64,000 nt of DNA from Azophilus sp026709365 (GTDB taxonomy: Bacteria; Pseudomonadota; Gammaproteobacteria; Pseudomonadales; Azotimanducaceae): assembly GCA_965200175.1 (NCBI GenBank), contig OZ241345.1, forward strand, positions 3,472,001 to 3,536,000, read 5' to 3'. The position numbers and the translations under genes are program-made. Shown here piece by piece: positions 1-8,011 of the stretch. Position 1 is the stretch's first letter. Every line of letters starts with the position of its first letter. The notes beneath the pieces were generated by a model. The model was given only the letters and a program-made list of their open reading frames with translations. It was not told where the DNA came from and did no database searches.

Positions 1-1879
1 TGATGAACCGTTGCGCGACAGCGCTTGGCCTGCCGGCATCGGACGCGGCATCGGCGCCCAGAATAGCGTAGCAAAAGACGCCGTTGTCGCTGAGATGATG
101 CGGCGACAGCGGCAGCGTGTAGGTCTTGGCCCCCGCTCCCTTGGCACCCTCCGTTAGTGGGCGAGTCTTGCCCACCGCTTCCCCAAGCCTTTCGTCCACC
201 ATGATGTCCGTCACCCGTTGGGCGCAAGCTTCATCGTGCATCTGCTTGAGGTTGGGGCGATTGCCGAGCCGCCAGGACTTCGGGAGGGTGCCAGCCGGGG
301 CATCCGCGGTGCCTATATCCGCATCGTCCAGAAACCAGGATCGATCGCGCCAGCGGCCCAACCCTTTATCCAATTCAATGGCGTCCGGCCCGTTGGCGCC
401 AATCATGCGGATCAATTCCGGTGTATTGGCCTTGTGGCCGATGGGCTGGGAGTAGAGAAACACCGTGATCACGGCCTGCTCCATTTCGCGGCTGGCCAAC
501 GCAGGGGTCTCCTCCTGAATCCTTCGCGCTATCCCCAGTTCCGCCTCAAGCAGGGTGCGCCATTCCGTTCGCCGTCCCTCGATCTTCTCCGAGGTGGCGA
601 TGCCAGCCAGATCAATCACGGCGTCAGAGGCGCCCGGCTCGTCCGGCGGGGCGAGCAAGGCGGCGGGCCCAATCAGCGGGCAGAGATCCCAACCCTCCGC
701 TTCGCGCAGCGCGGTGGCCAAGGTGCGCAGAATGCCCCGAGTGCGCTGAAAGCCCCCCAACTGCGTCCACCGGCTGTACAACACATCGGTCAGGTCTGGA
801 TGGAAGGGAAAGCTCTTTAGAAACCGCGCTTCCTCCTCCGCCCGGTTCTTGCCGATGGTCTCATCCAGCTTCGCCAAAGCCCCTACGATGCCGACGACGG
901 CACTCTGGTAGGTACTGGGATCCCCGATGGAGCTCAGATCAAAGAACCTCCGGCGCAGCACTTCAGCCACGTCTTCGCGGCCCACGGGCAGAACGCCTTC
1001 CTCCCGCTGGCGACGAAAAACGTCGAAAAGGTCGGATTGCAGCGCCGTGCCGAGGTCGTCGCTTTGCTTGCGCGGGTCGGTGGCCAGCAGCGAAGCCACC
1101 AACGCGGCGCGATCGACCTTGGTGACCGCCTGAACCAGGTACTGGAAGAAATCCACGATTCGATTGCGCCAACTCGGATCGACTCCCACCTTGCCCCGGG
1201 CGTACATCAGCACTTCGTCCACGAGGATAAGGGTGGCTAGACCGTCTTGCTGTGGCTTTTCCAGCAGTTTCACCAACAGAGGCTCGGCAGGCGGCGTTTC
1301 GCGTTCCACGTCTTCGCCATCCGCGTGAATGGCCCGCAGACCGTCGGCACCCGCCAATTGAAAGGCCAGCACGCTCCACGGGTGCTTCAGGGTGCGCGTC
1401 TCGCCGTCGGGGGAGCGAACGCCCTCAATGCCCCGGTCCACGTCAATCTTGTCGAAGCAAAGAGAGGCGGTGAACGCTTGCGGCAATTCCCGCCCGATGT
1501 GCTGGCGAAACTCCTGCACGGCGGGCACATCGGGCAAAGCGTTCGGATTTTGGAACAGATGGTGCAGGGTGATTAGCGTATGGGTTTTGCCGCCCCCATA
1601 AGTCAACTCCAATTGGCGCACCGCCTTGGCGCTTTGCCCTGCCAAGCGCTCCGCCACGTCTTTGACGAGCTCCCGCAAGGCCAAGGTCGGATAGGTGAGT
1701 GCGAAGAATTTGGCCGGGTCTTCGCAGATGGGCCTTTTGCCGAGACCCGCAGTCACCTCATGGAGGTCCGCGGCGAATTCAGCCAATGTGAGTTCACTGG
1801 TGCGAAGTTCGTCCTTAAGGCGGAAGACGGTGTGCCAAGGTTGATTCAATGGCTTTGGAGACCTCTTGCGGTTGGGCAT
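1..1879 (-). CDS. DUF499-family ATPase of a defence operon (3' end outside window)
   Basis: The frame starts MPNRKRSPK and stays open to the window edge, so about 626 N-terminal residues are visible and the C-terminus is missing. A P-loop, TYGGGKTHTLI, lies near residues 93-103. A hydrophobic strand ending in acidic residues, LILVDEVLMY, lies near residue 218 and is followed by ASLLATDPRK, a likely sensor strand. This Walker A/B pair is typical of DUF499 proteins, large predicted ATPases found mostly beside DUF1156 methyltransferases in defence islands; their biochemical role is not established. The start codon lies 15 bases after the stop of the DUF1156 gene, so the two are almost certainly co-transcribed. 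It is the last operon gene visible; more may follow outside. The family call is from motifs and context. Confidence 0.85.
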   Translation of the reverse strand, partial: MPNRKRSPKPLNQPWHTVFRLKDELRTSELTLAEFAADLHEVTAGLGKRPICEDPAKFFALTYPTLALRELVKDVAERLAGQSAKAVRQLELTYGGGKTHTLITLHHLFQNPNALPDVPAVQEFRQHIGRELPQAFTASLCFDKIDVDRGIEGVRSPDGETRTLKHPWSVLAFQLAGADGLRAIHADGEDVERETPPAEPLLVKLLEKPQQDGLATLILVDEVLMYARGKVGVDPSWRNRIVDFFQYLVQAVTKVDRAALVASLLATDPRKQSDDLGTALQSDLFDVFRRQREEGVLPVGREDVAEVLRRRFFDLSSIGDPSTYQSAVVGIVGALAKLDETIGKNRAEEEARFLKSFPFHPDLTDVLYSRWTQLGGFQRTRGILRTLATALREAEGWDLCPLIGPAALLAPPDEPGASDAVIDLAGIATSEKIEGRRTEWRTLLEAELGIARRIQEETPALASREMEQAVITVFLYSQPIGHKANTPELIRMIGANGPDAIELDKGLGRWRDRSWFLDDADIGTADAPAGTLPKSWRLGNRPNLKQMHDEACAQRVTDIMVDERLGEAVGKTRPLTEGAKGAGAKTYTLPLSPHHLSDNGVFCYAILGADAASDAGRPSAVAQRFI

Positions 1880-1894
1880 GTTTAACGTGGCCTG

Positions 1895-4800
1895 CTATGC
1901 ATTTGAAGTTAACTCAAGGTTGCCCTGCGGCCGCACTGGCGGTTCCGCGCTTCCCCTGAGGTGGTTCTGTATGGACTCAAGGGTCGCCCGTTCCTCAGAA
2001 CCCCGTTCACTGAGTTCGATGACGGCTTGGGTAACGTGAGCAAAAAGTTCGTGCCGCCAGAGGCCGCGCTGCTCCAGATAGCGATCCACATAGGCCTGTT
2101 CGCCGGTTTTCCACAGATGCATCAGCTTGTGCAGGCAGTCGATCAGCGCGGGCGGTGAGCCGTCGCTCGCCGGTTGCCCTAGGTCGCGACTGCGGCGCCT
2201 ATTCCAGCGCTTCAACCGCACTTCGCTGCCACTGCCGCTCTCGGCGTTTTCCTCCCCGTCGCTGGAGGCCGATTTCCGGCCGCCGCGCACCAAGAGGTCC
2301 AAGCGTCCGGCCAAGTCGGCATCGGCGATGTTGCAGGACAGGGCGTAGAGGATGCAGGCTCCCGCAGGGGCTGGCTCCAAGCCGAAGTCGTTACGGTGCA
2401 GAAGGTAGTAGGTGGTGAGGTCGTCCAGTTCCTCCGTGGCACTGCTTTCTGGGTCCACCAGCCGACTGACCACAAAGCCCACCACCATGCGCCGTACCCG
2501 GCGCAGGAAGTCCGATACGGTCATCTGCCGCCCCGCTTCGTCGGTGATCTTCACGACGGGATGCCGGCTGAACGCCTCCAAGGCAGGGCCGGTGGCCGCC
2601 CAAACGAAGTCCGGGCCGCGAATGCCAGCATCCCAGAAGTCGCGCAGGCGTTGGGTGATGTTGTGGCGCATCTCGGCAAGCACACGGGTGTCCCAGCCAG
2701 CGCGGGCCGTCGCCGAGCGCTTTCGGCACACCAACCAGATGGAGGAGGATAGGGCAGCGGAGGACAGAGAACGCTGGCGATTTTGCATTTCCGTTTGGAT
2801 GGGCCAGGAGCCGGTGACGACAAAACCGGCGCGGATCAGTGCAGAAACCAGGGTTTCCCAAGCATCCGGCTGCTTGTTGGCGAACACGATGACTAGCCTG
2901 CCTTCATCCTGTAGGGCGGCGTGGAATTGTCCGAAGGCCCGCGCCATGCCATCTTCGTAGTTTTGTTTCGACGCCTGCTGGTCGCCCTGGAATCGGCCTG
3001 CATCGTCGATGAGCTCGCCGTCGTTGGCTTGGGTGTCCCACTTCGGACCTAGTGGAGTAGTGAAGGCGGCGTCGGTTTGAGAGGAAAGGCCATGCAGTGT
3101 GCGGCGCAGCCAGACGTAGAAGAAGTCCATCAGGTCAGAGTAGGGGATGGCGTCGTAGTAGGGGGGGTCGGTGCAGATCAGATCGAATTGTTCGTCGATT
3201 GAGGCCGTTGCTGATTTACGAACCACGGTACTTGGAGGAGCTTCCTTAGTTGCAGCTTCCAAGTGGTCGCAAACTCGCCCTAACCACTCAATGGCTTGAC
3301 TAAACCCGCCGGTGGCGTCAGCTAGCGGACATGATTCAGCAAAGTCCCAGATCATGGGCAGCGCAAATCGGGCAAAAGTGTGACCTATGGTTTCTCGCAC
3401 CCCAACCCAACTGGTTAAGCTGCTACAACGATCTGCCAATCGGCTGATTGATGGTGCCAGACAAGCAAGAATTGCTTCGCCCCAAGGTTCCGGATACTGG
3501 TGAATGTCGTTTTGGGCCTCGCGAATCTGAGCGATGAAAGCTCCGATCGCCAATTGCTGTCGGGCAGTGAACAATTTGCGCCATTGGTCCATGCCGTAGC
3601 CATCCACAGAGAACGCTCTAGAAGCACCGACGCCGGCTTTAGGTGTCGGCTCTTCAATTTGGCCGAAAGGTGTTTCAGCGAAAAGCGTCTCCACTGCTTC
3701 TGATGCCACTGTTGCGGCCTCAGTCTCTTCTGGTCTAGCCGCCCTGTACTCCTTTCCCGTTTGGCCATCCACGACGATAGCCGTGATTCGGGTTCCCAAC
3801 CGCCCAGTGCGTCCTTGGACGCGCAGATCCTGCATGGTCAAAATTCCAGGGCAACAAGGACATTTGACGCCGCTTTTGCTCATCGTTCCCGCACCAAGAA
3901 CCTCATCGTCTTGCTTGTCCGGCACGTCGGCCTCAACGCCGAATTCCACCCCTGACAGATCCGTGCGCGGCGTCATCGTCAGCAAAACACGCTTGTCGCC
4001 CCTTTTGCACAACCAGCGGGTTTTCAGCAGCGGAATCTCCGCCCTGCAATTGCCGCATTGCGCCGTGCGAGCCCACAGATAAGCCACCGTGGGCTTGGCA
4101 ACCCAGCGGGGATTGCGGTCATCTTCCAGATAGAGCGAATCAAACTCCGCGTTGAGCGAAGCGGTGGACACGCGCCCCTCCGCATCAGGCTCCAACAGCT
4201 GCGCTGGGCGCGGCCTAAATCGGCGTGGAGGCAATGCCTCTCCACCCCGCCGTCCCTTGCGCTTGACCGGCTCAAACTCTGCGTAGGTCGGATATCGGGA
4301 TGCTAGTTCCCGCCGCGCTCCGTCGAGCACTCGACGTCCCCAAGCTCGCAGGTGCCAAGGGAAGGACGCTCTCCGTTCGGGCTGGTCCGTGTCCAACGAC
4401 GATACTTGCACGGCCCGCCCATCCCCATGTCCCAGCCGAGCCATGTGGCGGCGAAGATCTTGGGCCGTGGTGACATGGTGCGCCTTGAAGAAAGCCTGCA
4501 TGAACTCCCGGTCGCGCAGGGCGAAGTCCGGTAAGGGCAACGTCTGCCCTGCTACCAGACGTGGATAGTGCAACGTGCAGCGCAGGATGAACCAAGCCAC
4601 AGGGTTGAGATCGGATGCCGTCACCTCGCAACCCAACCGCATCGCCTCCAAGGGAATAGCCCCGCCACCGGCAAAGGGGTCGAGCACCCGCGGTGGCCGT
4701 CCCCCAAACGCCCCTCGAATCTCCTCCCGCAGGGCGGCCAAGTCCGGCGAGGACTCCCGCCCCCAATGCAGAATGCCTCCCTCAGTTTCCTCCTTCTCGC

Positions 4801-5053
4801 CCTTCTGCGTACTCCTCTTAATCACGGTGCCGCCAATCCGCTGCAACAGCGCTTCCCGTTCTCTCCGATTACCGGGGTCCGGCAACAACGTAGCTAGCAG
4901 AACCGCCCGACTCGCCGCCAACGGACGCCGCGCCGGCCAAATGTGCAACGTGGAGATATGCCCATGCCGAACGTTCTTTTCATGGACTGAATCTAAGGAC
5001 GCCTGCCGTAGAGGGAAGGCGGCTTCGATTAGGCGGGAGTCACTATTCTGCAT
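1895..5053 (-). CDS. DUF1156 DNA adenine/cytosine-N4-type methyltransferase
   Basis: A predicted amino-methyltransferase of 1052 residues, the modification component of DUF499/DUF1156 cassettes. The N-terminus (SVHEKNVRHGHISTLHIWPA, residues 22-41) is the DUF1156 signature. The AdoMet-binding motif DPFAGGGAIPLEAMRLG sits at 125-141 and the catalytic DPPYYDAIPYSDLMDFF near residue 627. DPPY is the motif of amino-methyltransferases rather than C5-cytosine enzymes. Between them are two Cys pairs (CGNC and CPCC) that could bind zinc. Length is normal for the family. It sits 20 bases after the AlbA_2 gene and 15 bases before the DUF499 gene on the same strand. Methylation presumably marks self DNA; the target sequence cannot be read from the protein. 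Confidence 0.92.
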   Translation of the reverse strand: MQNSDSRLIEAAFPLRQASLDSVHEKNVRHGHISTLHIWPARRPLAASRAVLLATLLPDPGNRREREALLQRIGGTVIKRSTQKGEKEETEGGILHWGRESSPDLAALREEIRGAFGGRPPRVLDPFAGGGAIPLEAMRLGCEVTASDLNPVAWFILRCTLHYPRLVAGQTLPLPDFALRDREFMQAFFKAHHVTTAQDLRRHMARLGHGDGRAVQVSSLDTDQPERRASFPWHLRAWGRRVLDGARRELASRYPTYAEFEPVKRKGRRGGEALPPRRFRPRPAQLLEPDAEGRVSTASLNAEFDSLYLEDDRNPRWVAKPTVAYLWARTAQCGNCRAEIPLLKTRWLCKRGDKRVLLTMTPRTDLSGVEFGVEADVPDKQDDEVLGAGTMSKSGVKCPCCPGILTMQDLRVQGRTGRLGTRITAIVVDGQTGKEYRAARPEETEAATVASEAVETLFAETPFGQIEEPTPKAGVGASRAFSVDGYGMDQWRKLFTARQQLAIGAFIAQIREAQNDIHQYPEPWGEAILACLAPSISRLADRCSSLTSWVGVRETIGHTFARFALPMIWDFAESCPLADATGGFSQAIEWLGRVCDHLEAATKEAPPSTVVRKSATASIDEQFDLICTDPPYYDAIPYSDLMDFFYVWLRRTLHGLSSQTDAAFTTPLGPKWDTQANDGELIDDAGRFQGDQQASKQNYEDGMARAFGQFHAALQDEGRLVIVFANKQPDAWETLVSALIRAGFVVTGSWPIQTEMQNRQRSLSSAALSSSIWLVCRKRSATARAGWDTRVLAEMRHNITQRLRDFWDAGIRGPDFVWAATGPALEAFSRHPVVKITDEAGRQMTVSDFLRRVRRMVVGFVVSRLVDPESSATEELDDLTTYYLLHRNDFGLEPAPAGACILYALSCNIADADLAGRLDLLVRGGRKSASSDGEENAESGSGSEVRLKRWNRRRSRDLGQPASDGSPPALIDCLHKLMHLWKTGEQAYVDRYLEQRGLWRHELFAHVTQAVIELSERGSEERATLESIQNHLRGSAEPPVRPQGNLELTSNA

Positions 5054-5073
5054 ACTTTTGACCGCCCCCCGAT

Positions 5074-6702
5074 TTAGAAAGGGATATCATCTTCAATGTC
5101 ATCCTCCGCAAAACCCTTCTCCGCTCTCCGCAACTTCAGCAAAGACTCATTTGCCTCAAGCCAGTCCCATCCGCTCGAACTCACTGCAGTGCCCTGGTAC
5201 TCTTCATAACCGTCAGCTTCGGTGCTCGTTACCACCAGACCCTTTCGCTCAAGCCTCCGATACCCCAATGCAAAGCCCAAACTCTCTAAGCCTTCTTTCT
5301 TTGCATCTCGCTTCAGCATTTCGACCGCCATGTGACTACCGGACATCGTCGTTTCCTCAGCGAGCAATGTAAGTACCAGAATCTCACCGTCAGTTAACTC
5401 ATCACCCGCCGAGACCGCTTCCGATTTCATGGCTTCTTTCGCTGCCACCCCCCCAAAGATGGTCAACTTTGTAGCTTCTCCGATGCGCTCAAGAACTGGT
5501 CGGCAACCAGAAATGCGCTCGCTGGTGCGTACAAGATTCAGAAAACCCTCCCCTCGCGCCTCCATGTAGCTGCCGCCGGTCACAGGACTCTTGTAGTTGC
5601 GCAAATAGCCAGCCAGAAGCTGATTACGTCGCATCGGCTGACATCCCGCGTATAGACTTTCAACCGTCAGCGAATCGTGGAGGGCCCCAGGATTCTGAAA
5701 CTCGACTCGATCTGGAAACATGCGGATGATGACTTGGGAACCTCGAATTTCATAGTCGCGATGAGCTATAGCGTTAACCACCGCCTCCTGAAGTGCGAAT
5801 TCAGAATAGGTAAGGTAGTCGTGACGACCGTCGCCGTCTTTAACAGAGACAGTGGGATTTAGAGGGGAAATTCGCAGCCAGGCTAGTGCCTGCTCAATTT
5901 GCTCAGGAATGGGCCCGACGATGCGTTGGGTGTCAGCCGTGTTGCCATCTGGTTCGTCGTGTTCGTATAGGGCCATATCCACGTAGGCATCGGGAATGAA
6001 GACATCTGGTTGCTCCGCGAATAGCAGCACGCCAAGGTATGTGGGGTAAGCCTGACCCTCAGACAATACAGCGAGCTTGTGTGAAACTAGCGTTTCTTGC
6101 CAAATTTCAGGGATTTCCCAGTCTGAGAAGCGGCTGCGGAAGTATTTGGACATGCGCACCTCATCCAGATCCTTCAGCTTTGCATTCAGTACGGGCCGTT
6201 CCTCCACCGGGCTCGTCAGTCTTCGGCTGCTAAGCAATCTAGCCAATCGTTCTGCTGGAATCAGACGTTTGTGGCTGCCAATGCGCTCCAAATACTTGCC
6301 ACCTTTGGTTTGATGCACGTCAAAACGGGAAGCCGAAATTTCCACTATCAGGCAGAGCTTGGATTCGCCATCATCTCCGGGTAGATACTCCCAATCCAGC
6401 CTAGGCGCGATCGACGGAACGCAGTTTTCCGTCGCCGCATTCACAACCACTCCCTCCACTAATTCTTGCTTGTCGGGGTCAATGCCTACGGGCACTCGGT
6501 CACTATCTCGGACGCCCAGCGCAATTTGCCCTCCCGATGTGTTCGCCATACTAACCATCACCTCGGCCAAGCGTGCTGCTGAACCACTTCCAGCGCTTCC
6601 GAGGGATAAGCGCCTGCCCTTGAAAAACACCTCCTTCAACTCTAGTTCGGTGTCTTCACCGGCGCGGATAGATGCTATTAGAACGTCGATATTGATTGTC
6701 AC
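5074..6702 (-). CDS. Schlafen AlbA_2 domain plus C-terminal ATPase-like protein
   Basis: The N-terminal 160 residues match the Schlafen AlbA_2 nucleic-acid-binding fold (ELELKEVFFKGR, then MVSMANTSGGQIALGVRDSD). The middle and end carry the GHKL-like half usually fused to it: AVVNAIAHRDYEIRGSQ near residue 309 and ARGEGFLNLVRTSERISG near 400. A C-terminal winged-helix-like segment and an acidic tail end the protein. Such proteins are often called ATP-dependent DNA helicases or transcriptional regulators, but the activity is unproven. I chose the GTG start because a GGAG lies nine bases upstream and it clears the preceding stop by 19 bases. An in-frame ATG 78 bases further upstream (6780) would overlap the AbiJ-like gene by 59 bases. 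The product would be 542 residues. Operon position suggests an effector or sensor in the defence module. Confidence 0.85.
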   Translation of the reverse strand: MTINIDVLIASIRAGEDTELELKEVFFKGRRLSLGSAGSGSAARLAEVMVSMANTSGGQIALGVRDSDRVPVGIDPDKQELVEGVVVNAATENCVPSIAPRLDWEYLPGDDGESKLCLIVEISASRFDVHQTKGGKYLERIGSHKRLIPAERLARLLSSRRLTSPVEERPVLNAKLKDLDEVRMSKYFRSRFSDWEIPEIWQETLVSHKLAVLSEGQAYPTYLGVLLFAEQPDVFIPDAYVDMALYEHDEPDGNTADTQRIVGPIPEQIEQALAWLRISPLNPTVSVKDGDGRHDYLTYSEFALQEAVVNAIAHRDYEIRGSQVIIRMFPDRVEFQNPGALHDSLTVESLYAGCQPMRRNQLLAGYLRNYKSPVTGGSYMEARGEGFLNLVRTSERISGCRPVLERIGEATKLTIFGGVAAKEAMKSEAVSAGDELTDGEILVLTLLAEETTMSGSHMAVEMLKRDAKKEGLESLGFALGYRRLERKGLVVTSTEADGYEEYQGTAVSSSGWDWLEANESLLKLRRAEKGFAEDDIEDDIPF

Positions 6703-6721
6703 TGCCGCATGCTCCAATCGG

Positions 6722-7609
6722 TCATGAACTAAATGTTTGGTGTTTCCTGAACAGGTAGCTGCTGAAAGCTGCACAGGCACCTAACATAAACACCGCCTCG
6801 TCTTGGCCAACGTCTGCTTCGGATTTGTCAAGCAAAGCGTGACGAATGCCCTGTTCGTTGGATATGTAGCCGTAGAGTTTGCTGAAGGCAGATTTCATTG
6901 CTGGGTGGAGGATGTTTCGCTTCTCCAACCCAGCCAAGGCGGGTCCCAAGGTTTCGGCGCTTGGTTCAATCAGCCGTGCCACAGACTCCACGGCATGGAT
7001 GCTCTCTCGTACTGCACCTGGCCAGTCTGCATTCGTGACGCATTCAGATGCGCTTCGGAGGTGTTTGGCTGCGCCGGCCAGACCTCCTTCACCTAGGTCT
7101 TTAAGCGCTTTCGCTATTGTTCGTCCTTCCTCCGGTGTCGCGGCTGGGAGTATGGTTGCAGGATCAGTCTTGTCGACAACGTAAGCAAGTTGGTGCTTGC
7201 TGAATACTGAAGAAACGCCATCAATGTAACTTAATGGGCATTTAGGGTGTCGCATTATTTCTTGCAATACGTCGAATATCCTGTGGAAGGACACGCTATT
7301 GTCTAGAAGAAGAGGTTTGTATGCCTCGACAAAGCGAGAATAGCTAAATGAATACTCATCTGCTGCTTGGACAAACACTTCTGTGTGAATATAGTAGAGG
7401 ATGTCTCGCCAAGGTTCTTTGAAATACCCGTATCCACTACGGACATCCGATTTGTTTAGAACATGTGAGTGCAGCACACTCCAAAATCCATTACGGGCAC
7501 CGCCACTTAGTTCTTCGAGTTTCAAAGGTCGGGGCAATTCCGCATATCCATGAGCCTGTGAAAAGCTTAAGCGGCGGAAGGCTGTTTCGGAGGGTTTCAT
7601 TTTCGTCAT
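6722..7609 (-). CDS. AbiJ-like abortive infection protein (NTD4 type)
   Basis: A 295-residue protein. Its N-terminal third (LKLEELSGGARNGFWSVLHS at about 29-48, then YFKEPWRDILYYIHTEVF) has the pattern of the AbiJ N-terminal domain, in which a short-chain recognition segment precedes an all-helical body. The C-terminus holds YGYISNEQGIRHALLDKSEA near 245-264, the GIRHAL block shared by AbiJ and HEPN-like effectors. AbiJ proteins are linked to abortive infection in Lactococcus and are common in defence islands, often as the toxic part. This gene lies between the protease and AlbA_2 genes, with 34 and 19 base gaps. GC content is visibly lower than in flanking housekeeping genes. The subfamily assignment is by motif and remains to be tested by profile search. 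Confidence 0.75.
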   Translation of the reverse strand: MTKMKPSETAFRRLSFSQAHGYAELPRPLKLEELSGGARNGFWSVLHSHVLNKSDVRSGYGYFKEPWRDILYYIHTEVFVQAADEYSFSYSRFVEAYKPLLLDNSVSFHRIFDVLQEIMRHPKCPLSYIDGVSSVFSKHQLAYVVDKTDPATILPAATPEEGRTIAKALKDLGEGGLAGAAKHLRSASECVTNADWPGAVRESIHAVESVARLIEPSAETLGPALAGLEKRNILHPAMKSAFSKLYGYISNEQGIRHALLDKSEADVGQDEAVFMLGACAAFSSYLFRKHQTFSS

Positions 7610-7643
7610 GACTGCAATAGCGTTGTTGCTGGAATTCCTTTCT

Positions 7644-8000
7644 CTACAGGCTCACTTGCACCCGCTTCAACGTCTGGCTTCTGAAATCCACTTCAAACCC
7701 GCCAGACCTCAAGATTGTGGCACTAAGCAAAGGCGCCGCGTCATCCTCAACATAGGCGATTGTGCCGCCTACCAATTCGCCTTCAAACTCAATGTCGGCA
7801 GTCGTGATTTCATAGGCCGTCCTCTTGCCGTCAGCTAGTCGATACTCCCGTTGCCCTTTCGGCTTGAGCCCAATCGCCTCCAAGTGCTTTCTGGGCACAA
7901 GCGAATCGAAACCGCCGGTATCCACCAACAAGGAGCCGGTCCAGCTCTTGGTGGCGTCGGCAGGATTGCGGATGGTCACGTCAACGTAGGTTGCTCCCAC
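7644..8000 (-). CDS. Retropepsin-like (clan AA) aspartic protease
   Basis: A small 118-residue protein with one aspartic protease lobe: LLVDTGGFDSLVP near residues 22-34 carries the catalytic Asp-Thr-Gly. It is followed by the family pattern GLKPKGQREYRLADGKRT and a terminal LLSATILRSGGFEVD block that replaces the usual LLG..LE..GL.VD. A single DTG lobe implies that two copies dimerise to form an active site, as in retroviral proteases. I chose a GTG start with AAGGAG seven bases upstream; longer forms would run into the helicase gene. No signal peptide is present, so it acts in the cytoplasm. It begins 11 bases after the helicase stop. Its substrate is unknown; operon partners are natural candidates. 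Confidence 0.85.
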   Translation of the reverse strand: MGATYVDVTIRNPADATKSWTGSLLVDTGGFDSLVPRKHLEAIGLKPKGQREYRLADGKRTAYEITTADIEFEGELVGGTIAYVEDDAAPLLSATILRSGGFEVDFRSQTLKRVQVSL

Positions 8001-8011
8001 GGTACTTCTCC

